Assembly: GCF_004365355.1 (NCBI RefSeq)
Contig: NZ_SODP01000001.1
Location: 3,396,476-3,460,475, forward strand
DNA length: 64,000 nucleotides
From: Kribbella pratensis
GTDB lineage: Bacteria > Actinomycetota > Actinomycetes > Propionibacteriales > Kribbellaceae
Direction of reading: 5' to 3'
Position 1 is the first letter of the stretch. Each line of letters opens with the position of its first letter. A program made the position numbers and the translations under genes. Below the pieces are notes generated by a model, which made no database searches, was not told the origin of the DNA, and worked only from the letters and a program-made list of their open reading frames with translations. This document shows positions 40,290 to 47,352 of this stretch, in pieces.

Positions 40290-42848
40290 TCAGACCGAGC
40301 GCAGGGTCGCCCGGGCGCGGGTGTCGGGCGCCAGTACGGCGAGCAGGTGCGGCGCGTCGACCAAGGTCACGCTCGCGCGGTCGAGCAGACGCGGATGCAG
40401 CGCATACACCTCCGCGCCCGATCGCGGCGTCACGTCACCAGCCAGAACCGCGACGAAATCCGCCCGGTCGGCGGCGTCCTCGTCCCACCGCCGGTCGGGC
40501 TCCAACCGAGCCGTGACGCGCCGCGCGAACGCCGCGAGCTCCTCGGACGGCTGCCGCTGATACCCGACGACCGATCCGTCGGCGCACCGGACCGCGATCT
40601 CGTCGGTCCGCGCGGCCGCGTGCCAGCAGCAGATCTCCCACAGGCTGACCCGATCGCCCGACCCGTGCACTTCCTCCAGCGTCGCAGCCACCAGCCCGAG
40701 CCGGCCGCCGTACTTCGCGACGTTGTGACCGTATCCGGCCGCGCCGAGGTTCACGTCGTACCAGCGCAGCTCCTTGGTGTGCAGGTCGACGCCGAACGGC
40801 ATCAGGATCTTCGCCGGCCCGGACAGGTCGAACCGCTCCTCGACCGCGGCCGGGTCGAACAGACCATTTGGTTGCCGCATCACCCCGACGAACCCGCGCT
40901 CCAACTGATCGAACGGCACGTCGTTGTAGCTGAACACGATCGGCAGCACGTAACGCCCCTCGACCCGGCGCACCGCGCGCAGGTCGATGTCCACGAACTC
41001 CGTCGACCCCCGCGGAGCCGGCGCCGACGTCAGGTCGCCGGAGTGCACCAGCGCGTCCTGGTCGACGCGCAGCCGCGTGTAATCGCACAGCCCGGCGAAC
41101 GCCCACTCCTCGTCGAACACCGCGACGGACAGATCGAGATCGATCCGCCGACCGGCCGGCTCGACCCAGTGCAGGAACAGCCGCAGCAACTCGTCCTGCG
41201 GGATCGGCACCGCACTCCCCCGCGTCATCCGCAGCAGACTCGACGACGTACTCCGCTCCGAACCGGGCGCCGCCAGCCGTGCCAGCTCCTCGTCCAGGAA
41301 CGCCCGGCGCCACCGCGGCAGATCCGTTGCCCGACGCAACATTTCACCGGTCAGGACGCCGGACAGCTCCATGGCGAGCTCGCTCGGCAACGGCTCGCGG
41401 TCGTCGACCGACGTCCAGATCCGGGCCGTCCCGCCGCGTGGGAAGAACAGTCGCAGATCACCGGGCGGAGTCCGGACCTGACCGAGCGCGGCGGTGATCA
41501 CCACTGGCGAGACGTCCGACACCGCGATCGTCAGTGCCTCGACGAGATCGGCGTGGTGCTCGGGCGGAAGCACGCGTGCCAAGTGCACCAGGCAGCGTAC
41601 CAACTCGCCTGGACGCTCACGCAGCAGGTCGAGCGCCTGCTCTGGCCGGCCTTGCGCGAAGGCGCCCTCGACCCGAGCGGCGAACGTGCTCGTCACGAGC
41701 CGCCCGTCCTCGACGCGAATCAACGGATGCTGCGCCGCCTCACCCGCCACTGCTCGCCCGGCCGCGGTCGCGAGATCCAGCTCGGTACGACGAAGTACTG
41801 CGAACGCGAGCGCCGCGACCGGGCAGCGGGCCGCGAACTCGAACGGGTGCAGGTTCTCCGCGATCCGCTTCCAGGCCCGCTCGTGGCGCAGCAGGTCCTC
41901 GGTCAGCGTCTCCACCGGTAGCCGGTCCAACCGTTGCAGCAGCAGCCGTCGGGTTGCCCGCGGCAACGACTTCCGCCGGACCGGCGGTGTCCGCAGCCCG
42001 GGGTCGGCGTCCATCAGCGCGTAGATCACTCGCAGTACGTCGGTCGCGGTGTCGGTGCGATCGATCAGCTCCGGATCGTCGGCGAGGAAGTGCGCGATGA
42101 CGAGCGCTCGGGTCTCGCGGACCGGGATCTCGTCCGGCAGCCACGACGGGTCGGCGCCGTCGAGCAGCACCAACAGGTCGGCCCGATCCGCGGCCGAGAG
42201 CGGCGCGCGCCGCGCGAGCAGGGACTCGGCTGTCTCACGGGCCGAGTCGTCCGTTGCCAGTGAGAGCAGGCGAAGACAGTCCGAGCGGACGTGTGCGGGC
42301 TGCTCCTCGTCGAACGACGGCTTGAGGAACGGGTCCTTGCGATCGATCCGGCGCAGGCAGAGCGGGCACGCGCTGAAGTCCGACCCGTCCCAGCACGTCC
42401 GGCAGACCAGATGGGCACACGGCGAGACCGGATGCACTGTCTTGGTGTCGCCGCAGAGCACGCAGGGCTGGTCGGGCTCCTGGAGGAGACGAGCGAAGAC
42501 CCTGTTGATGTAGAAGGTCTCGGTGTTGCCCGGCACGCTCTCCGGGAAGCCGCGGAACAGCGGCGTGTGGTGGGTGTCGTGACCGGACTCGGCATCGAGC
42601 AGGTCGAGCAGCGCTCTGCCGAAGCCGGCGAGGGCGGGAGCCGACAGCGAGGCGCAGTACCGGTAGAGGCCGACGGACAGCAGGAAGCCCCGCTGGATCA
42701 GGTCGGCCTGGAGCGCGGACAGTCCGGCCTGGATCGTGAGCGGACGGCGGAGCCATTGCCAGGCTGTCCGGCGCACCGCCGGAGTCAGGGTGGTGACATC
42801 CACCAGCCGGCGCCGGCGCAGCAGGACTTGCGCTGATTCTTCCGGCAT
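40290..42848 (-). CDS. MXAN_6230/SCO0854-family RING-domain protein with TerD-like domain
   Basis: 852 residues. A RING-type zinc finger is at about residues 128-163 (CVLCG, then SPCAHLVCRTCW and CPLC). A long helical middle part with repeated DLLRERPGELVRCL-like units follows. The C-terminal third has a TerD-like segment (LVHSGD, FVDIDLRAVRR, VLPIVFSYNDVPFDQL) with acidic residues that bind calcium in TerD proteins. The family is known from Myxococcus and Streptomyces but its function is not established; a stress-response or protein-modification scaffold role is inferred. ATG at 42848. Confidence 0.88.
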   Translation of the reverse strand: MPEESAQVLLRRRRLVDVTTLTPAVRRTAWQWLRRPLTIQAGLSALQADLIQRGFLLSVGLYRYCASLSAPALAGFGRALLDLLDAESGHDTHHTPLFRGFPESVPGNTETFYINRVFARLLQEPDQPCVLCGDTKTVHPVSPCAHLVCRTCWDGSDFSACPLCLRRIDRKDPFLKPSFDEEQPAHVRSDCLRLLSLATDDSARETAESLLARRAPLSAADRADLLVLLDGADPSWLPDEIPVRETRALVIAHFLADDPELIDRTDTATDVLRVIYALMDADPGLRTPPVRRKSLPRATRRLLLQRLDRLPVETLTEDLLRHERAWKRIAENLHPFEFAARCPVAALAFAVLRRTELDLATAAGRAVAGEAAQHPLIRVEDGRLVTSTFAARVEGAFAQGRPEQALDLLRERPGELVRCLVHLARVLPPEHHADLVEALTIAVSDVSPVVITAALGQVRTPPGDLRLFFPRGGTARIWTSVDDREPLPSELAMELSGVLTGEMLRRATDLPRWRRAFLDEELARLAAPGSERSTSSSLLRMTRGSAVPIPQDELLRLFLHWVEPAGRRIDLDLSVAVFDEEWAFAGLCDYTRLRVDQDALVHSGDLTSAPAPRGSTEFVDIDLRAVRRVEGRYVLPIVFSYNDVPFDQLERGFVGVMRQPNGLFDPAAVEERFDLSGPAKILMPFGVDLHTKELRWYDVNLGAAGYGHNVAKYGGRLGLVAATLEEVHGSGDRVSLWEICCWHAAARTDEIAVRCADGSVVGYQRQPSEELAAFARRVTARLEPDRRWDEDAADRADFVAVLAGDVTPRSGAEVYALHPRLLDRASVTLVDAPHLLAVLAPDTRARATLRSV

Positions 42849-43031
42849 GGCGTCTCCCCCGCTGGCGTCCTGTGCTGCTGCGTGCTGTGATGACGGCGCC
42901 AGGGGCGGAGAGCGGACGCGCTACTTGGCCTGGTGAAGGAGAAGGAAGCACGTCCAGGAGCCGCCCCTGGCACTGAGAACGCTACCGGGGCCCACCGACA
43001 GTTTCTGGGCCGCAACAGGAGCCCACAAAGA

Positions 43032-43087
43032 AGAGCTCCGGTAGCAGGGTCGGGGCCGCCCCGCCCAGACCCCGCTACCGGAGATCT
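43032..43087. repeat. Inverted repeat and GCTACCGG copies in a 400-base divergent gap
   Basis: The gap 42849-43248 between the RING gene and the MFS gene holds no convincing gene. It carries a 14-bp inverted repeat with one mismatch (43032-43045 / 43074-43087, core CTCCGGTAGC/GCTACCGGAG) enclosing a GC-rich loop. The octamer GCTACCGG also occurs at 42981 and 43117, giving four copies in about 145 bases. This looks like a multi-site binding region for a regulator or a structured leader. Confidence 0.55.
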
Positions 43088-43248
43088 ACAGAGTAGAACG
43101 TTCACCCAAATACTGCGCTACCGGGTCCCCCAATCTGGCCCCGAACTGGCACAGATGCGCCGCGAGTAAACCCTTGAGGTGCCGCCGGACACGGAGTTGA
43201 TCACCCTCGGAAGGTGTCGGGCCACGGAATGTGGTTAACGTCGTAGGT

Positions 43249-44481
43249 ATGTCGGTTGCGGTGGTCGAGCGAGCCCGCTGGCGTGACGTCTTCGGGCACG
43301 CCGAGTTCCGGGCGTTGTTCCTGGCAGGAGTGCTGTCGGTGGCGGGCGATCAGCTCGCGCGGGTAGCGCTGTCGGTGCTGGTCTTCGACCGGACCTCGTC
43401 GGCCGGGCTGACCGCGTTGACCTACGCGCTGACCTACGTACCGGACCTGTTGTTCGGGCCGCTGCTGGCCGGGTTCGCCGACCGGTACCCGCGACGTACG
43501 GTGATGATCGTCACCGATGTCGCACGGGCGATTCTCGTTGCAGGGATGGCGATCCAGGCACTGCCGCTGTTCGTGGTGATCCTGCTGCTGGTGGCGTTGC
43601 AGGCGTTCGGTTCGCCGTTCAACGCGGCGCGTGGGGCGACGCTGCCCGCCGTACTCCCGGGTGACCACTACGTCCTCGGCAAGGCCGCGAACGACATGGT
43701 CGTCCAGTTCAGCCAGGTCCTCGGCTTCGGCTTCGGCGGTGCCGTCGTGGTCGCCGTGGGGACGTCAGGCGGCCTGCTCCTCGACGCCGCCACCTTCGTC
43801 CTGTCGGCCCTCCTGATCACCTTCGGAGTACGCCGACGACCCGCCCCGGCAAGTGGCACAGATGCGCCACCAGCGAGCTATCTGAAGGATCTGACCTCCG
43901 GCATCGCCCTGGTGGCCCGCACCCCGAAACTCCGCACCCTCGTCCTCCTGGCCACCATCGCCGGCTTCTACGTCACCGTAGAGGGCCTAGCGGTCCCTTA
44001 CGCGCACGAAATTGGCTATGGCCCCACGACCGCGGGAGTCCTGCTCGCCGCAAGTCCTGCCGGCTGTGTGCTCGGGATGTGGCTGATCACGCTGTGGTCG
44101 CCGGAGCGGCGGCTGAGACTCCTCGGACCGCTGGCGGTCGCGGCATGTGTCCCGCTGGCCTTCTGTGCGCTCCAGCCGGGCCCCGCGGTGACCTTCTGTC
44201 TCTGGGCACTGTCCGGGGCCGCATCGGCGTACCACCTGCCGACCAGCGCCGCGTTCGTCCAGGCTGTGCCCGATCACCAGCGGGGCAAGGCCTTCGGCGT
44301 TGCGGGTACCGCGCTGAAGGGCAGCCAGGGCCTCGGAATTCTGCTGGTCGGGTTGCTGGCAGGACCTTTCGGCGCTTCCGGCGCACTCGCCGTGATGGGC
44401 GTCGTGGGGGCATTGCTGGCGGCCGCGGCGGGCGGCGCCTGGGCGCGCGCCCGCCGAATCGACGACCATTCCGGAGAATGA
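43249..44481 (+). CDS. Major facilitator superfamily transporter (DUF894/enterobactin-exporter-like)
   Basis: 410 residues, about 12 membrane helices. The loop between helices 2 and 3 reads GPLLAGFADRYPRR, a form of the MFS motif A, and an acidic/polar N-terminus FRALFLAGVLSVAGDQLARVALSVLVFDRT is typical of the MFS_3 exporter group. Efflux of a small molecule is likely; the substrate is unknown. ATG at 43249 is preferred over GTG 43231 because it begins the conserved part. Convergent with the GNDWF-repeat gene. Confidence 0.88.
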   Translation: MSVAVVERARWRDVFGHAEFRALFLAGVLSVAGDQLARVALSVLVFDRTSSAGLTALTYALTYVPDLLFGPLLAGFADRYPRRTVMIVTDVARAILVAGMAIQALPLFVVILLLVALQAFGSPFNAARGATLPAVLPGDHYVLGKAANDMVVQFSQVLGFGFGGAVVVAVGTSGGLLLDAATFVLSALLITFGVRRRPAPASGTDAPPASYLKDLTSGIALVARTPKLRTLVLLATIAGFYVTVEGLAVPYAHEIGYGPTTAGVLLAASPAGCVLGMWLITLWSPERRLRLLGPLAVAACVPLAFCALQPGPAVTFCLWALSGAASAYHLPTSAAFVQAVPDHQRGKAFGVAGTALKGSQGLGILLVGLLAGPFGASGALAVMGVVGALLAAAAGGAWARARRIDDHSGE

Positions 44482-44494
44482 CTTGTCGGGATAA

Positions 44495-44563
44495 ATTCCG
44501 GGCCGTCCGGTTCAGCCCGTGAGCGGGTTCTCCGGAATGTAAGACCGAGGTAAAGATTTACCT
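44495..44563. terminator. Convergent-gene terminator hairpins
   Basis: Two hairpins fill the space between converging stops. ATTCCGG (44495-44501) pairs with CCGGAAT (44532-44538) around an inner CCCG-TGAG-CGGG stem, serving the MFS gene. AGGTAAA-GA-TTTACCT (44548-44563) lies five bases after the minus-strand repeat gene. Neither has a long U tract, as is common in actinobacteria. Confidence 0.5.
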
Positions 44564-44567
44564 TTCG

Positions 44568-44756
44568 TCACCAATCGTTACCACCATTGGCGGTGCGCGG
44601 CGCGAACCAGTCGTTACCGCCGCGGAACCAGTCGTTGCCGCCACCGGTGAACCAGTCGTTCCCGCCGGTGAACCAGTCGTTCCCACCGTGGAACCAATCG
44701 TTGCCGCCGGTGAACCAGTCGTTGCCGGTGCCGTTACTGCGCGTCGTCTTCTGCAT
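44568..44756 (-). CDS. Small protein of tandem GNDWF repeats
   Basis: 62 residues. After a 10-residue basic/polar lead (MQKTTRSNGT), almost the whole protein is six GNDWF units spaced by T-G, H-G, T-G, T-G-G, R-G and A-P, then a terminal truncated GNDW. ATG at 44756 has AAGGG nine bases upstream. No signal peptide or membrane helix. The repeat codons vary (GGT/GGC, AAC/AAT), so selection has acted on the peptide. It could be a repeat RiPP precursor, a ligand-binding low-complexity protein or a phase-separating peptide; no maturase is adjacent. I know no named family. Confidence 0.75.
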   Translation of the reverse strand: MQKTTRSNGTGNDWFTGGNDWFHGGNDWFTGGNDWFTGGGNDWFRGGNDWFAPRTANGGNDW

Positions 44757-44877
44757 GATTCTCGACCCTTCTGGAGTGCCCAACTGGTGGAATGACCCGG
44801 ACACGGGCGTGACGTGACGTGAACAGGTCGTTACGATGAACGCATAACCGCTCAGATCGACCGTGTGTGAGGCTCAT

Positions 44878-46284
44878 ATGATTCTGATCGGTCGGAGCAG
44901 TTGGGGGCCACCCCGGCAATGGAAGCTCTGGTCGTTGCCGAGGACTGCTTTGGCTTATGTTCTCGCTATTGATGTGATTGCGGTCACGATTACCACAGTG
45001 GCGGTTCGCAGCACGCTGGTCGGGCCGAACTCCGGCGTCCGGCACTCGGAGTGGGTCGCATTCGTCGTCCTTGCCGTCGCGTCGACCCTCCACCTGGAGT
45101 GTGCCCGCGGGATCGAGCGCCGACGCGAGACTGCGGCCAACACTTCACCCCACACGAATCTGAAGTGCCTGTGGATCTTTGCGGCCCTGCTGCTGCTCCC
45201 GCTGTCGCTGGTCATCCCGCTGGTGGTGCTGGCCTACGCCTACTCCTGGTTCCGCGTGTACGGGCGGACCGTTGCGCACCGCAAGGTCTTCTCAGCAGCG
45301 ACCTACATCCTCGCCAGCGCAGCAGCCGCCGCCGTACTGCGCGCCGGGGGCCTGCTGACCGAGCCGCGGGTGCCGACCGGCTTCTGGTCGCTGCTGGTCG
45401 TGATGGCCGCGGCCGGGACCTGGTGGCTGGTGAACTACGCGCTGGTGATCGGCGCCATCCTGCTCGCCTCGCCGGAGGCCACTGCACGTGAGGCGCTCGG
45501 TGAGCTGTCAGACCAGCTGGTCGTATGTGCCGGTCTGGGGTTGGGCGTAGCGATCGCTGCGGTCCAGTCGTCGTACCCATGGGTCGTCCCTGTGCTCATG
45601 GTGACGGTGATGGCGCTGCACCGGGATCTGCTGCTTCCGCAGTACCAGCGGGCCGCTGGGACCGACTCGAAGACCGGTCTGGCGACCTCGTCGTACTGGG
45701 CGAGCGCAGTGCCCGCTGAGCTGGCCCGTGCGGACACTCTGCGCAGCACGGTCGGTCTGCTGATGCTGGACCTCGACAGGTTCAAGGAGATCAACGACAC
45801 CTACGGCCACCCGGCCGGTGACGAGGCGCTGCGTGCAGTCGGCGAGGCGATCCGGGCCGAGGTGCGGCACGGCGATCTGGTCGCACGGGTCGGCGGAGAC
45901 GAGCTGGCGGTCCTGCTGCCCGGCGCGTCCGAGACCGAGGTGATGGAGATCGCGGAGCGGATCCGAGAGCGGCTCGTGAGCCTCACGGTGTCGGTCGGTA
46001 CGACGAACGGCGGCAAGGCGGCGATCACCGGCGTACCGGCATCTTTCGGTGCGGCGATCTACCCGCATGTCGCGAACACCATGGACCAGCTCATCCTCGC
46101 CGCCGACGACGCACTACTGACGGCCAAGCGGGCCGGGCGCAACCAGATCGTCGCCGCGCTCCCCAGCCCGCCGGCCGTCACCGATCACGCCGAGAATGCC
46201 GAGAATGCCGACCGCGCCGACCGCGCCGACCGCGCCGAGCAGTCAGAGCGCTCTGACTCGGCGGACCACCACGTCAGCGACTGA
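44878..46284 (+). CDS. Membrane GGDEF-domain protein (putative diguanylate cyclase)
   Basis: 468 residues. About eight hydrophobic helices (residues 25-250) form a membrane sensor, followed by a GGDEF domain: LMLDLDRFKEINDTYGHPAGDEAL and the signature RVGGDEL, in which Leu replaces the final Phe. Activity is plausible but the variant residue leaves doubt. The C-terminus is a hydrophilic repeat tail (ENAENADRADRADRAEQSERSD). ATG 44878 has GAGG upstream. Divergent from the GNDWF gene; its 3' end overlaps the convergent reductase gene by 11 bases. Confidence 0.88.
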   Translation: MILIGRSSWGPPRQWKLWSLPRTALAYVLAIDVIAVTITTVAVRSTLVGPNSGVRHSEWVAFVVLAVASTLHLECARGIERRRETAANTSPHTNLKCLWIFAALLLLPLSLVIPLVVLAYAYSWFRVYGRTVAHRKVFSAATYILASAAAAAVLRAGGLLTEPRVPTGFWSLLVVMAAAGTWWLVNYALVIGAILLASPEATAREALGELSDQLVVCAGLGLGVAIAAVQSSYPWVVPVLMVTVMALHRDLLLPQYQRAAGTDSKTGLATSSYWASAVPAELARADTLRSTVGLLMLDLDRFKEINDTYGHPAGDEALRAVGEAIRAEVRHGDLVARVGGDELAVLLPGASETEVMEIAERIRERLVSLTVSVGTTNGGKAAITGVPASFGAAIYPHVANTMDQLILAADDALLTAKRAGRNQIVAALPSPPAVTDHAENAENADRADRADRAEQSERSDSADHHVSD

Positions 46285-47248
46285 CTCTGATCAGTGCCTT
46301 GCCGCGGAGGGTTCGGTCCTCCAGGGCTTGGTGGGCGGTGGGTAGGTGGTCGAGGTCGTAGACCTGGTCGATGACAGGGGTCAGGTCGCCGGCGGTCGCG
46401 CGGGTGATGACGTCGGTGCCGGTGATGGTTGTGGTGGTCGAGTCGGCGCGGAGGTCCATGATGCCCTTGAGGGTGACGCCGCGGCGGATGGCTTCGGCGG
46501 GGTCGATGGGGGCGAAGTTGCCGCTGGGGGCGCCGTGGGCGGAGAACCAGCCGCCGTCCTTCACCACGCTGAAGGCGGCCGCGCCCAGTTCGCCGCCGGC
46601 GCCTTCGAAGACGATGTCGGCGCCGCGATTGCTGGTTGCCTCGAGAACCGACTTCTCCCAGGACGGCTTGCTGTAGTCGATCAGCATGTCGGCGCCCTGG
46701 GCTCGGCTCAACTGGAGCTTCTCCTCGCCGCGGGCGGCCGCGATCACGTGTGCGCCGGCCTTGTGGGCGAGCTGGATCAGGAGCAGGCCCATCCCGCCGG
46801 CCGAGGCGGTGATCAGTACGTCCTGGCCGGTCATCGAAGGCGCCAGCTCCTCGAGCATGAGTGCGGTGAGCCCGTCGCCGTACACCGCGACCGCGGTCTG
46901 CAGGTCGAGCTGGGGTGGCACCTCGACCAGGTCGGTCGTGGTGAGGGCGAGCTCGGCGTGCGCACCGAAGCCGTCCGCTCGGCCGACGACGGTCTTGCCG
47001 ATCCAGTCCGCCGGTACGTCGGGGCCGACCGCGCGGACCCGTCCGCCGAGGGTGCCTCCCGGGACGTAGGGCGGCTCGACGTCGAAGAACTTGCCGTGCC
47101 CGCCGCGGCGGATCGCGGTCTCGACGAAGATGACGTCCGCGAACTCCACCTCGACGAGCACCTGGCCCGCTCCGGGCTCGGGGTCCGGTAGGTCGCGGGT
47201 CTCGATCACGTCCGGGCCGCCGAACTTGGTCACTACTGCTGCACGCAT
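46274..47248 (-). CDS. Zinc-type alcohol dehydrogenase-like quinone oxidoreductase (MDR family)
   Basis: 324 residues. GroES-like N-terminal domain and Rossmann domain with the cofactor loop ITASAGGMGLLLIQLAHKAGA and an AARG segment expected to bind NADP. The catalytic-zinc Cys/His residues are not present, so it is a zinc-independent quinone/enal reductase. A MerR-style promoter dyad lies upstream. ATG at 47248. Confidence 0.92.
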   Translation of the reverse strand: MRAAVVTKFGGPDVIETRDLPDPEPGAGQVLVEVEFADVIFVETAIRRGGHGKFFDVEPPYVPGGTLGGRVRAVGPDVPADWIGKTVVGRADGFGAHAELALTTTDLVEVPPQLDLQTAVAVYGDGLTALMLEELAPSMTGQDVLITASAGGMGLLLIQLAHKAGAHVIAAARGEEKLQLSRAQGADMLIDYSKPSWEKSVLEATSNRGADIVFEGAGGELGAAAFSVVKDGGWFSAHGAPSGNFAPIDPAEAIRRGVTLKGIMDLRADSTTTTITGTDVITRATAGDLTPVIDQVYDLDHLPTAHQALEDRTLRGKALIRVSR

Positions 47249-47290
47249 AGCTGCACTCTCTCCGGTTGTCTTCGGGGTTCCGAGACTGCA

Positions 47291-47310
47291 ACCTCAACGT
47301 TGGTTCAGGT
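47291..47310 (-). promoter_or_regulatory. MerR-type promoter/operator for the quinone reductase
   Basis: ACCTCAAC-GTTG-GTTCAGGT is a near-perfect dyad. On the minus strand it sits between TTGACC (-35) and CAGTCT (-10-like) with a 19-base spacer, the long spacing typical of MerR-activated promoters. It lies 43-62 bases upstream of the reductase start. Which MerR protein acts here is unknown; none is adjacent. Confidence 0.5.
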
Positions 47311-47352
47311 CAAGCGCGGGAGTTGTCGGTGGTCCGGCGTACTGTGCAGGGC

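Noticed and set aside
39834..41921. 695-codon plus-strand frame opposite the RING protein
   Set aside because: Shadow frame; the minus strand carries zinc-ligand cysteines and TerD-like motifs.
42933..43169. Possible 78-residue protein in the divergent gap
   Set aside because: No ribosome site, covers the inverted repeat region, and its composition is random.
43147..43868. 15-base exact repeat TGGCACAGATGCGCC at 43147 and 43854
   Set aside because: One copy is inside the MFS coding frame and there is no flanking similarity; could be chance in GC-rich DNA.
44587..44817. Plus-strand frame of NQSLPP repeats opposite the GNDWF gene
   Set aside because: It is also repetitive, but the minus frame has a proper ribosome site, compact start and regular spacing; the plus frame lacks a ribosome site.
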